This document shows, in pieces, positions 28,232 through 36,151 of a stretch of DNA of 42,308 bases; the first letter of the stretch is position 1, and the number at the start of each line of letters is the position of its first letter. The notes beneath the pieces are model-generated. The model was not told the origin of the DNA, did no database searches, and saw nothing but the letters and a program-made list of their open reading frames with translations. Both the position numbers and the translations under genes were made by a program. Origin of the DNA: Beggiatoa sp. (GTDB taxonomy: Bacteria; Pseudomonadota; Gammaproteobacteria; Beggiatoales; Beggiatoaceae); the NCBI GenBank assembly GCA_003245895.1, contig QKBZ01000298.1, forward strand, positions 1-42,308. Reading direction: 5' to 3'.

Positions 28232-29443
28232 ATGGGCGGTCGGATACCCATTATGGTGGGGTTTGCGCTGATTATTTTCTCCATCAGCTTAGTGGTCTAT
28301 TGGCTATTAACAGGCAGTATCTTCGGCTTTTTTTCCAGCAAACCCGCTACGCCACAACCCGACACGCCACAAGCGGTTGCGACTAGCATGTCCTTAAGCT
28401 CGGGTACAGGTGAGCAGTTAACCACGCAACCTCAACAACAGCCACCACCCGTTGCTACCACTTCACTGCCCACCGTAACAGCGACACCTACACCGTTAAA
28501 CGTAACGCCAAAACCTGCTGCGCCGCCACCACCGCCGCCACCTGATGTGTTATGGAGTCGGCTCAACGAGCAAATTTATACTTTAGAAGATGCGCGGAAA
28601 ACTTTGGTCAACACTGTTGTGGAACGTTTGCCAGAAGAACAAAAGCAGCAACTGAAAACGGAAAAATTACCGAATTTAACCACAGAAAATACGGCTACCA
28701 CACTGGCGGCTACAACGAACAATACGCGCACGACAGCGACTGCCAAAACGCCAGAACCTGCACCGGAAAATACAATTTTGCAAGCGGTAACGTGGCAGCA
28801 AATGACACAGCAAATGATGGAGTTAGAGCAAAGCCGCCAACGCTTAATCAATGCAGTAGCTAAACAAGTCACCGCACTTAACCCTGACACAGTGCCGATT
28901 CAGCCGCTGACTTTTGAAACCGAAACCCAAACGACTACAGCCGACATGCCATTGACTGCGGCGGCGGAGACCGTGCAACCCTTATCAGCATTGAGTTTAT
29001 CTACCGGTAGTGGTGAGTTGTTAGACACTTATCAGTTACGCCCAGCGGATACGAATAATTTATTAAATAGTCGCACCAGCAGCTTAGGGTATGTGTTTAT
29101 TCTCAGTGATTTAGTGTTTGAAACGGATCAAGACCAATTGCAAGCAGGCACTTTGTATATGTTAGACCGCTTGGCAAAAGCCTTAAACGCGCTGCCGCAA
29201 CAAGATATTTTAATTGAAGGTCACACGGATGATCGCGGTAACTCTGACTATAACTTGCAGTTATCACAACGCCGCGCTGCTGCTGTCAAACAAGCCTTGT
29301 TAACACGCGGTGTGTCAGAGGCACGCATACAGGCGCGTGGTTATGGTGAGTTATTGCCGATTGCAGATAATCACAGCGAGGCGGGACGACTGAAAAACCG
29401 GCGGGTCGAGATCACCTTATTAACCACACCGTTAACAGATTGA
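28232..29443 (+). CDS. Inner-membrane-anchored OmpA-like peptidoglycan-binding protein
   Basis: This 403-residue protein has one N-terminal helix (about 7-26, IMVGFALIIFSISLVVYWLL). A Pro/Thr/Gln-rich linker with a run of seven prolines follows, then two similar helical segments (106-133 and 186-213), and an OmpA C-terminal domain (about 288-396). The OmpA signature is complete: IEGHTDDRGNSDYN, LSQRRAAAVKQAL, ARGYGELLPIADN, GRLKNRRVEI. Such domains bind peptidoglycan non-covalently, so the protein should span from inner membrane to wall, as in MotB-like or T6SS-like anchors, but no partner channel is present. I chose ATG 28232; AGG at 28221-28223 overlaps the previous stop. Confidence 0.85.
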   Translation: MGGRIPIMVGFALIIFSISLVVYWLLTGSIFGFFSSKPATPQPDTPQAVATSMSLSSGTGEQLTTQPQQQPPPVATTSLPTVTATPTPLNVTPKPAAPPPPPPPDVLWSRLNEQIYTLEDARKTLVNTVVERLPEEQKQQLKTEKLPNLTTENTATTLAATTNNTRTTATAKTPEPAPENTILQAVTWQQMTQQMMELEQSRQRLINAVAKQVTALNPDTVPIQPLTFETETQTTTADMPLTAAAETVQPLSALSLSTGSGELLDTYQLRPADTNNLLNSRTSSLGYVFILSDLVFETDQDQLQAGTLYMLDRLAKALNALPQQDILIEGHTDDRGNSDYNLQLSQRRAAAVKQALLTRGVSEARIQARGYGELLPIADNHSEAGRLKNRRVEITLLTTPLTD

Positions 29444-29463
29444 AGTAGGAGGCATGCAAGCGC

Positions 29464-30123
29464 ATGGATGTCAAAATTGCCGAATCATGGAAAAGCCGTT
29501 TAACCACTGAGTTTGAACAGCCTTATTTTGCTGATTTGGTGTCGTTTATTAAAGCTGAGCGGCAGCAGTACACTATTTATCCACCCGGCAGCTTGTATTT
29601 TAATGCCTTCGACAAATGCAGTTTTGACGATGTGAAAGTGGTGATGATTGGGCAAGACCCTTATCACGGCGCAGGGCAGGCCAATGGCTTATGTTTTTCC
29701 GTGAATGATGGCGTACCAACGCCGCCTTCTTTGAAAAATATTTTTAAAGAAATCGCCAGCGATTTAAATCAACCGATTCCCCCTTCTGGCAATTTAGAAC
29801 GTTGGGCAGAGCAAGGCGTGTTAATGCTGAATGCCATTTTAACCGTGCGTGCCAGTGAAGCGGCTTCACATCGCGGCAAAGGTTGGGAACGCTTTACTGA
29901 TGCGGTGATTCAGTTGATTGCAGAGGAGAAAAGCGGCGTGGTGTTTATGCTGTGGGGCAAATATGCGCAGGACAAAGGGCGCATTGTGGATCGCAGTAAA
30001 CATTGCGTGCTGACGGCGGGTCATCCTTCGCCTTTATCGGCGACGCGCTTTTTTGGCTGTCGCCATTTTAGTCAAGCGAATGCGTATTTAGTGAATCAGG
30101 GGCAAACGCCTATTGTGTGGTAA
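29464..30123 (+). CDS. ung: Uracil-DNA glycosylase (family 1)
   Basis: Ung removes uracil from DNA, starting base-excision repair. The 219-residue protein has the catalytic-water motif GQDPYHGAGQANGLCFSV with its general-base Asp, the uracil pocket LMLNAILTVR, and the minor-groove loop AGHPSPLSATRFFG with its catalytic His. AGGAGG (29447-29452) lies eleven bases before ATG 29464. It follows the OmpA-like gene by 20 bases and may share its transcript, though the functions look unrelated. Confidence 0.97.
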   Translation: MDVKIAESWKSRLTTEFEQPYFADLVSFIKAERQQYTIYPPGSLYFNAFDKCSFDDVKVVMIGQDPYHGAGQANGLCFSVNDGVPTPPSLKNIFKEIASDLNQPIPPSGNLERWAEQGVLMLNAILTVRASEAASHRGKGWERFTDAVIQLIAEEKSGVVFMLWGKYAQDKGRIVDRSKHCVLTAGHPSPLSATRFFGCRHFSQANAYLVNQGQTPIVW

Positions 30124-30136
30124 GAGCAGGGGCTAA

Positions 30137-30167
30137 CTCGTTCCCATTGCAAGACGAAGGGAACGAG
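30137..30167. repeat. Short solo copy of the CTCGTTCCC inverted repeat
   Basis: CTCGTTCCC (30137-30145) and GGGAACGAG (30159-30167) are exact complements. They match the outer arms of the element at 24282-24418, with only 13 bases between them here. It sits between the convergent ung and secreted-orphan genes. Confidence 0.65.
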
Positions 30168-30211
30168 AAAAAATTTAGTGTGTTATCGTGGAATAATAAT
30201 AAATACTACAC

Positions 30212-30823
30212 TTAAAAAAGTTTGAGATACCCATTAGTTGCTGGATAACTATAATAAAAAACAGCATTGTCTCTAAATAATGAAAATCGTTGTATACCTT
30301 CATATGAATAAAAAATAAAATTAATAAAAGTACCGTCTGAGCCGCAATGAAGTAAATTATCTTCACACTTAATGGGCGTTTCTAGTCCTGATGGATATGT
30401 ACTAGTGTTATCAGAAGCACGTAAAGATGCCGGTAATAAGGGATTTAGATAACCGCTATAGTTATAAGAACCAAGTCCTTGATCAATTGTAGTTATTTTT
30501 CCATAAAAGATTTTATCTGGGGCTGATAACTTTATGTTTTGCTCTGCTTCTTCTTTAGTAATATAGTCAATTGATGATAAAAGAGATAAATCTTCAGTTA
30601 AATCAATGATGGTAATTATATCATCATTAATATGAATGGAAAGTTTCCAAGATGGATTTGGAAATAAACCGTCTGTTGCATAAATTCCTGAAAGTGACTC
30701 AAGAGAAACTTGCTCTAAGTCAGGTATTTTTTGTATAGCATCTTCAGCATTAGCTAATAATGGTATTGTTATAACTGCTATAAGACCTAACTGTAGGTGT
30801 CTTATCTTTATAAAAGAAATCAT
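30212..30823 (-). CDS. Secreted protein of unknown function
   Basis: This orphan is 203 residues long. The signal peptide is clear if translation starts at ATG 30823: MISFIKIRHLQLGLIAVITI then PLLANA-ED. The mature part has segments such as LESLSGIYATDGLFPNPSW and LSIHINDDIITIIDL, beta-rich and with a Cys pair (IKCEDNLLHCG), so it may be a small periplasmic beta protein. I recognise no family. An earlier in-frame ATG at 30874 would place a charged extension before the signal and would run through one arm of a 17-bp inverted repeat, so the shorter form is preferred. A+T content is much higher than in neighbouring housekeeping genes. Confidence 0.6.
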   Translation of the reverse strand: MISFIKIRHLQLGLIAVITIPLLANAEDAIQKIPDLEQVSLESLSGIYATDGLFPNPSWKLSIHINDDIITIIDLTEDLSLLSSIDYITKEEAEQNIKLSAPDKIFYGKITTIDQGLGSYNYSGYLNPLLPASLRASDNTSTYPSGLETPIKCEDNLLHCGSDGTFINFIFYSYEGIQRFSLFRDNAVFYYSYPATNGYLKLF

Positions 30824-30844
30824 TTTATTTATCCATTGCTCACT

Positions 30845-30949
30845 AGCAATTCTCAATTTAAATTGGAAGGACATTCTATATTAATTTTAACAATAATTGT
30901 GCTTATCACATAACCATTCTAGCTGTATGGTCTTAAATTGAGAATTGCT
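30845..30949. repeat. 17-bp inverted repeat with embedded 12-bp palindrome
   Basis: AGCAATTCTCAATTTAA (30845-30861) and TTAAATTGAGAATTGCT (30933-30949) are exact complements 71 bases apart. The left arm overlaps a perfect palindrome CAATTTAAATTG (30854-30865). It occupies the divergent region between the secreted orphan and the methyltransferase gene. Confidence 0.75.
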
Positions 30950-30984
30950 GCTTAACTGCTCTAGCATCGGCAGTAGGGATGAAT

Positions 30985-31002
30985 ACTGTTATAATATACA
31001 GT
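30985..31002 (+). promoter_or_regulatory. Extended -10 promoter of the restriction-modification genes
   Basis: TGTTATAAT (30987-30995) is an extended -10 box; no good -35 is visible. The box lies inside a dyad, ACTGT (30985-30989) / ACAGT (30998-31002), so a repressor, possibly the methyltransferase itself, could block it. The start point would be near 31002, 34 bases before the gene. Confidence 0.55.
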
Positions 31003-31035
31003 GGTTACGCAACGTTTTAAGCTTAAGGTATTGTC

Positions 31036-32127
31036 ATGAGCGTTATGCAACTTAATTGCACTTCTTTGGATAATTACACTCCCTCTGTTGTCGAACTGTT
31101 TGCCGGTGCTGGTGGGCTTGCGCTTGGTTTGGAGTTGGCAGGATTTGAGACTAAAGTGGTGCTGGAAAACAATAAATGGGCTTGTGCAACTTTAAGAAAA
31201 AATCGGCCTGATTGGCATATTATCGAAGATGATGTGATTAAAATTGCTGACGCGGGTATTGCTAACTATATGCAATTAGATCAGCCAGTTGATTTGTTAT
31301 CAGGTGGCTATCCTTGCCAAGCGTTTAGTTATGCAGGCAAAAAATTAGGTTTAGAAGATACGAGAGGAACCTTGTTTTATAGCTTTGCTGAAATTTTAAA
31401 AGAATTACAGCCAAAAATGTTTTTAGCGGAAAATGTGAAAGGCTTAGTCAGTCATGATAAAGGCAGAACGCTAAAAACCATGCTAGATGTATTTGAGGAA
31501 GTGGGCTATCAGGTTAATTATAAAATTTTAAATGCACTTGATTATGAAGTTGCTCAGAAACGAGAGCGTATTGTGATTATTGGGGTGAGAAATGATATTC
31601 GCGCTAAAGTTGGTTTTGACTACACCTTTCCTAAACCCTTTAATCAAAAATTGACCTTACGTGATATTTTACAGAATGTGCCAACCTCATTAGGTGCAAA
31701 TTATAACGATAAGAAAAAAGCTATTTTTGCTTTAGTCCCTCAAGGCGGATGTTGGCGTGATTTGCCAGATGATGTGGCGCGAGAATATTTAGCAGGCAGT
31801 TATCATTTAGGCGGAGGTAAAACCGGTATTGCACGTCGCATGTCGTGGGATGAAGCAGGGTTAACTGTATTATGCTCACCCGCACAAAAGCAAACAGATC
31901 GTTGTCATCCTGATGAGTTAAGACCCTTTACCGTGCGCGAAAATGCCAGAATTCAATCTTTTCCAGATAGTTGGGAGTTTGTTGGCTCAGTGGCAGAGCA
32001 ATATAAACAAATCGGTAATGCGGTGCCGGTTAATTTAGCAAAACATATTGGCTTATCCATTAAACGATATTTAGCAGGAATACAGGCTGTTAGCAATGAA
32101 CGATTACAAACTGAGTTTCATTTCTAA
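31036..32127 (+). CDS. Type II DNA (cytosine-5) methyltransferase
   Basis: This 363-residue enzyme methylates C5 of cytosine within a specific site and protects host DNA from the partner endonuclease. All key motifs are in order: I (ELFAGAGGLALGLELAG), IV with the catalytic Cys (GGYPCQAFSYAG), VI (LAENVKGL), VIII (AQKRERIVIIGVR), IX (RPFTVRENARIQSFPD) and X (QIGNAVPVNLAKHIG). No N-terminal HTH is present. It overlaps the endonuclease gene by 32 bases. The genes are richer in A+T than those on either side, which suggests transfer. Confidence 0.93.
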   Translation: MSVMQLNCTSLDNYTPSVVELFAGAGGLALGLELAGFETKVVLENNKWACATLRKNRPDWHIIEDDVIKIADAGIANYMQLDQPVDLLSGGYPCQAFSYAGKKLGLEDTRGTLFYSFAEILKELQPKMFLAENVKGLVSHDKGRTLKTMLDVFEEVGYQVNYKILNALDYEVAQKRERIVIIGVRNDIRAKVGFDYTFPKPFNQKLTLRDILQNVPTSLGANYNDKKKAIFALVPQGGCWRDLPDDVAREYLAGSYHLGGGKTGIARRMSWDEAGLTVLCSPAQKQTDRCHPDELRPFTVRENARIQSFPDSWEFVGSVAEQYKQIGNAVPVNLAKHIGLSIKRYLAGIQAVSNERLQTEFHF

Positions 32128-32845
32128 TGAAAATTTATTCAAACATGTGCAAGATACCGTTTTAAAATATCGTTTCAAGATAAACTTAAAAGATTTTAAA
32201 CAAAATTTAGTTGACCCCATTAAATTAACGTTTGATCACCTTGTTTACCAAAAGACGCTAGATGTTTTGATTAATGATGAAATCATGCGTCAGATTGATA
32301 GATCAAATACCAACCATATCGGCTATTTTCATCAAAATATTTTTAATTATATAGGCGATGGCTGGTATGTGCCTGCTAAGGGTTTTGATATTGTTAACAA
32401 TCACTTAAATATTTTTGTGGAGATGAAGAATAAACATAACACAATGAATTCTTCTTCATCGCAAAAAACTTATATGAGAATGTTGCATGCAATTAATCAA
32501 GCTCCATCAGCACAGTGCTTTCTGGTCGAAGTGATTGCTAAAAATAGTCAAAATATTCCGTGGTCAGTTTCTTTAGACGGAGAATCAATCTCAGATGATC
32601 GCATTCGTCGTGTGTCTATCGATCAGTTTTATCATTTTGTAACAGGCGAGCATACTGCTTTTCAACAACTTTGTGCAGTGTTACCGATTGTCATTAAAGA
32701 TGTCGTCAACGCAATTGGACAAGAACTGATGCAGAGTTCTGTGTTGCAAGAATTAGCGGCGAGTTCGCCCAATATTTTACAAAGCCTCTACTTATTTTCT
32801 TTTGCAGAATATGAAGGTTTTGAACACTTTCAGCTTGCAGAATAA
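32096..32845 (+). CDS. Type II restriction endonuclease, Eco47II-like
   Basis: This 249-residue protein, encoded on the tail of the methyltransferase gene, is the natural cognate nuclease. The central segment GFDIVNNHLNIFVEMKNKHN followed by TMNSSSSQKTY resembles the Eco47II/SinI/Sau96I family, whose members cut GGNCC or GGWCC. Within it D-x(n)-E-x-K (FDIV...VEMKNK) could form the catalytic PD-(D/E)xK-type site. Family assignment is from memory, so recognition of GGNCC is an inference. The region is strongly A+T-rich; only 13 of 60 bases at 32161-32220 are G or C. Confidence 0.82.
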   Translation: MNDYKLSFISNENLFKHVQDTVLKYRFKINLKDFKQNLVDPIKLTFDHLVYQKTLDVLINDEIMRQIDRSNTNHIGYFHQNIFNYIGDGWYVPAKGFDIVNNHLNIFVEMKNKHNTMNSSSSQKTYMRMLHAINQAPSAQCFLVEVIAKNSQNIPWSVSLDGESISDDRIRRVSIDQFYHFVTGEHTAFQQLCAVLPIVIKDVVNAIGQELMQSSVLQELAASSPNILQSLYLFSFAEYEGFEHFQLAE

Positions 32846-32948
32846 CTCACAAAATCCACTTAACTTATCAGCACTTTACCCACTAAACACTTGCCAAACC
32901 CCCATCCGCAACAGTAGCATTATTCCCACTTAGCAAGTGTAAAGAAAT

Positions 32949-32964
32949 TGTGATTGCGCTCACT
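32949..32964 (+). promoter_or_regulatory. CRP-like binding site
   Basis: TGTGATTGCGCTCACT matches the CRP consensus TGTGA-N6-TCACA at nine of the ten conserved positions. It lies 53 bases before ATG 33017. A possible extended -10, TGTTATTTA (32974-32982), follows, but the spacing does not match the usual -41.5 or -61.5 class. Confidence 0.45.
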
Positions 32965-33016
32965 TAACACAACTGTTATTTAAACACTCTCGTTTATCTT
33001 CAAAGTGAGTACAACA

Positions 33017-33214
33017 ATGGCTGTAGAAACCGATGACACACAATATGTTCGGTGTCGCAAATGTAATGCCCGCGTCTCTCGAAAAGCAAAGCGTTGCAAA
33101 GCGTGCGGTTCTCGAATATCGCGCTGGACTGGGGTTAAAGACCTTGTATTGTTTGCAATTGCAGTGGCATTGTTATATACCGCGTATCAATACCGACATT
33201 TGATTATTGGTTAA
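33017..33214 (+). CDS. Small zinc-ribbon protein with a C-terminal membrane helix
   Basis: This 65-residue protein has a zinc ribbon made of CRKC and CKAC pairs (VRCRKCNARVSRKAKRCKAC) and one C-terminal helix (DLVLFAIAVALLYTAYQY), so the ribbon should face the cytoplasm on a tail anchor. No family name is recognised, and such zinc-ribbon/helix proteins are poorly characterised. ATG 33017 is preceded by AGTGAG at a suitable distance; the GTG at 33005 is less likely. It lies alone between the restriction genes and the glycosyltransferases, behind a CRP-like site. Confidence 0.75.
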   Translation: MAVETDDTQYVRCRKCNARVSRKAKRCKACGSRISRWTGVKDLVLFAIAVALLYTAYQYRHLIIG

Positions 33215-33353
33215 AAGCACATCGTCTCTCCATGTGTTAATTGCTCTGATAGGACTTAGAGCCGCTTTTTAGTGATAACCTCGGCTAAGGAAAGCTGAGG
33301 CAAAAACGCTAACAGTGAATTTTCGCATGGGGTATCAGCAAATGAGTTAAATC

Positions 33354-34163
33354 ATGCGGAAACTCTCTGTTTATATCATCGCTTATAATGAAATCGATAA
33401 AATTACCGCTGCCATTGAAAGCGTTTTATGGGCAGATGAAATTATCGTGGCGGATTCTGGTAGCACCGATGGCACTGCCGAACGCGCAGAGCAATTAGGC
33501 GCGAAAGTAGTGCAAATCCCCTTTCAAGGGTTTGGCGATTTGCGGAATCAAGCCGTTGCCGCGTGTCAACATGATTGGATTTTTAGCCTAGACAGTGACG
33601 AACGCTGCACGCCTGAAGTGCGCGACGAGATTTTGCACTGGCTGGCCTCAGACACCCCAGCACACGAGATTTTTTACGTGCCACGCCGTAACTTTTTTAT
33701 GGGGCACTGGATTCAACATTCCGGCTGGTATCCTAATTACCGCCAACCGCAGTTTTTTCACCGCGCTGCTTTGTCCTACGATACTGATCCCGTGCATGAG
33801 GGGTTTATTCAACACAGCAAACTGAGCATTGGTCACTTGCAACATGCTATCTGGCAAATGCCTTTTCGCAACTTAGAAGAAGTGGTGCACAAAGCCAATC
33901 GCTACTCCTCACTAGGCGTGGATAAAATTCGTCACAAAAAAGCCAGTATGGGCAAAGCCTTACGACATGGCATTTGGGCATTTATTAAGCATTATGTGTT
34001 TAAACGTGGTTTCTTAGATGGGTGGGCAGGTTTTGTCATTGCGCTCGGTAATTTTGAGGGGACTTTTTACCGATATGCTAAATTATATGAACAGCAACAG
34101 CAGTGGCAGCCCCCTAGCCAAGCCCCGATTACTCGTTCATCTTCAGCAGAGACTCGGCAATGA
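33354..34163 (+). CDS. Family 2 glycosyltransferase, WaaE/KdtX-like
   Basis: This 269-residue GT-A enzyme probably adds a sugar, such as glucose, to the LPS core or a related glycan on the cytoplasmic side. Its N-terminus LSVYIIAYNEIDKITAAIES and ADEIIVADSGSTDGTAERA bind the nucleotide sugar, and FSLDSDERC contains the metal-binding DxD. The C-terminal half (FLDGWAGFVIALGNFEGTFY) is typical of WaaE/KdtX-like proteins such as LgtF. It overlaps the next transferase gene by four bases (ATGA), so they are coupled. Confidence 0.88.
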   Translation: MRKLSVYIIAYNEIDKITAAIESVLWADEIIVADSGSTDGTAERAEQLGAKVVQIPFQGFGDLRNQAVAACQHDWIFSLDSDERCTPEVRDEILHWLASDTPAHEIFYVPRRNFFMGHWIQHSGWYPNYRQPQFFHRAALSYDTDPVHEGFIQHSKLSIGHLQHAIWQMPFRNLEEVVHKANRYSSLGVDKIRHKKASMGKALRHGIWAFIKHYVFKRGFLDGWAGFVIALGNFEGTFYRYAKLYEQQQQWQPPSQAPITRSSSAETRQ

Positions 34164-35008
34164 AACCTTATTTTATCAGTTTGATTGTCACCACTTATAA
34201 CCGCCCCGACGCATTGTTACGGGTATTGCAAGCCCTTGTCGCGCAAGACACTGCCAGTGCTTTTGAAGTCATTATTGCTGATGATGGCTCAGGTGCAGAA
34301 ACCGCGCAGTTGATTAAATCCCTACAGCCGACGATGCCTTATCCGTTGCGTCATTGCTGGCAAGAGGATCAAGGTTTTCGTGCTGCGAAATGCCGAAATC
34401 GTGCGGTTGCCTCAGCACATGGGGAATACCTGATTTTCCTAGACGGTGACTGTATTCCATTTCCTGATTTTGTTGAACGGCATGTACAATTGGCGGAATA
34501 TGGTTGGTTTGTTGCCGGTAATCGGGTGCTGTTAAGTCAGCAGCAAACCGAACACAGTTTAAAACAAACCCACTTGCCGACTGAGTGGACACGCATGCAA
34601 TGGTTGCAAGCACGCCGAGAAGGAGGCGTTAATCGTTTAATGCCGTTGTTACGTTTGCCCTTGTTAAATCCAATTCGCAAACTGACGGCTCAGCGTTGGC
34701 AAGGTGCGAAAACCTGTAATTTAGCGGTATGGTGTTCAGATTTTATCGCTATCAACGGTTTTGATGAAAATTATCAAGGCTGGGGGCATGAAGATGCTGA
34801 TTTAGTGACGCGCTTAATTCATGCTGGCGTGTTTCGTAAAAACGGCCATTTTGCCGTGCCAGTGCTGCACTTATGGCATCCCGCACAAGATCGCGCCTTG
34901 GCGCAAGATAATTTCGCCCGCTTACAACAACGGCAACAAAATTTACATTTCCGCGCTGAACGCGGCGTGTTGCAATATTTAAATAATTTACCGGAGCCAC
35001 CGCATTAA
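34160..35008 (+). CDS. Family 2 glycosyltransferase with C-terminal GT7-like domain
   Basis: This 282-residue protein begins FISLIVTTYNRPDALLRVL and shows VIIADDGSG, LIFLDGDCIPFPDFV (DxD equivalent) and a C-terminal INGFDENYQGWGHEDADLV block, which is the galactosyltransferase/chondroitin-synthase-like acceptor module. Products of this family are usually polymer or LPS-outer-core sugars, but donor and acceptor cannot be read. It is overlapped with the previous gene and separated by six bases from the next, so the three transferases form one operon. Confidence 0.9.
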   Translation: MKPYFISLIVTTYNRPDALLRVLQALVAQDTASAFEVIIADDGSGAETAQLIKSLQPTMPYPLRHCWQEDQGFRAAKCRNRAVASAHGEYLIFLDGDCIPFPDFVERHVQLAEYGWFVAGNRVLLSQQQTEHSLKQTHLPTEWTRMQWLQARREGGVNRLMPLLRLPLLNPIRKLTAQRWQGAKTCNLAVWCSDFIAINGFDENYQGWGHEDADLVTRLIHAGVFRKNGHFAVPVLHLWHPAQDRALAQDNFARLQQRQQNLHFRAERGVLQYLNNLPEPPH

Positions 35009-35014
35009 GCTCGC

Positions 35015-35998
35015 ATGTCCGACACGATCAGTATTATTGTTTTAAATTGGTGTAACTGGTCAGATACGCTCACCTGTTTAGACAGTCTTTTAGCCTTAAA
35101 CAGTCCTTTGCCAATCAAGCTGATTGTTTGTGACAACGCCTCGCCTAATGATTCCTTCCAGCAATTACAACACTGGGCGCAGCAACATTTTTCCGCTCAA
35201 GACTGCGCCATTTATAGCCAAGCACCTGCCCCACAAGCTGCGCACACTGTGCCCGCCTTTACGCTTATTCAAACCGGACAAAATTTAGGCTTTGCTGGTG
35301 GTAATAACATCGGTTTGTTATATGCGCTGACTGATCCCGAATGTCGCTATTTGTGGGTATTAAACAATGACACGATAGCCACACCAGATGCTTTAGCACA
35401 ATTGGTGCTCAGCGCAGAACAGCAGCCAGAGGTGGGTTTATGGGGCAGCACCTTGGTCGAAAGTCACGCGCCGCAGCAAGTGCAATGTGCAGGCGGTTGT
35501 CGTTATTATCCTTTGTTGACTATTTTTCGCCCCGTGTTAGGTGGGCAAACGCTTGAGCAAGTATTGCAACAAAATCCCGCCCAAGTGCATTTGGATTATG
35601 TGGCCGGTGCTTCGTTATTTTTCCGTGCCGCTGCCATGCGCCGTGTTGGCTTGTTAAATGAAATTTACTTCTTGTTCTACGAGGAGTTAGATTATTGCCA
35701 GCGCTTAAAACACGCGGGTTATCAGCTTGGCTGGTGTCGGGATAGCGTGGTGTATCACCAAGGCAGTGCCAGTGTCGGCAGTGTGCGTGAAGGAGATAAG
35801 GAGAAGTTAAAACGGGCGAATTATTACGAAAATTTAAGCACCTTAAAATACAGCGCAAATTTTCATGCTCGCTGGTTAATGTTAATTGCGCTTGCTCGTT
35901 TTAGTTTGAAATCCGCCGCGTTAGTCGTGTCTGGTCGCTGGTTTTTATTCCCGCCTTTGTTTGCAGCGTATCGAGATTTTTGGCATTGGTGGCGTTGA
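35015..35998 (+). CDS. Family 2 glycosyltransferase, rhamnosyltransferase-like
   Basis: This 327-residue GT2 enzyme has the start ISIIVLNWCNWSDTLTCLDS, LIVCDNASPNDS, the binding segment GQNLGFAGGNNIGL, the acidic motif WVLNNDT and the acceptor-side EELDYCQRLKHAGY. These resemble WbbL-type rhamnosyltransferases, although donor sugar is uncertain. A C-terminal basic/aromatic stretch could sit on the membrane. It is the third gene of the transferase operon, followed by a palindromic repeat before the convergent HAD-UbiA gene. Confidence 0.88.
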   Translation: MSDTISIIVLNWCNWSDTLTCLDSLLALNSPLPIKLIVCDNASPNDSFQQLQHWAQQHFSAQDCAIYSQAPAPQAAHTVPAFTLIQTGQNLGFAGGNNIGLLYALTDPECRYLWVLNNDTIATPDALAQLVLSAEQQPEVGLWGSTLVESHAPQQVQCAGGCRYYPLLTIFRPVLGGQTLEQVLQQNPAQVHLDYVAGASLFFRAAAMRRVGLLNEIYFLFYEELDYCQRLKHAGYQLGWCRDSVVYHQGSASVGSVREGDKEKLKRANYYENLSTLKYSANFHARWLMLIALARFSLKSAALVVSGRWFLFPPLFAAYRDFWHWWR

Positions 35999-36013
35999 GG
36001 TTGCACAATGGAC

Positions 36014-36148
36014 GTAGGGCGGATAAGGCGCAAGCCGTCATCCGCCATGAATGCACCATGAAGCATAAAAATGAACGGTCGTAGGTCGCATAAGCGGAGC
36101 GTCATGCGACATTATCGGCGGATGACGGCTACGCCTTATCCGCCCTAC
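36014..36148. repeat. Cluster of three palindromic repeats between convergent genes
   Basis: The units are GTAGGGCGGATAAGG...TCATCCGCC (36014-36046), GTAGGTCGCATAAG...CGACATT (36081-36113) and the reversed GGCGGATGACGG...CCGCCCTAC (36118-36148). The first and third are near inverted copies of each other. The middle one is part of a 38-base match to 14654-14691. The block sits exactly between two gene ends, as expected for REP/BIME-like DNA. Confidence 0.8.
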
Positions 36149-36151
36149 CGC

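Noticed and set aside
34752-35000. Minus-strand frames in the glycosyltransferase operon
   Set aside because: They are shadows of GT2 genes whose motifs are intact on the plus strand.
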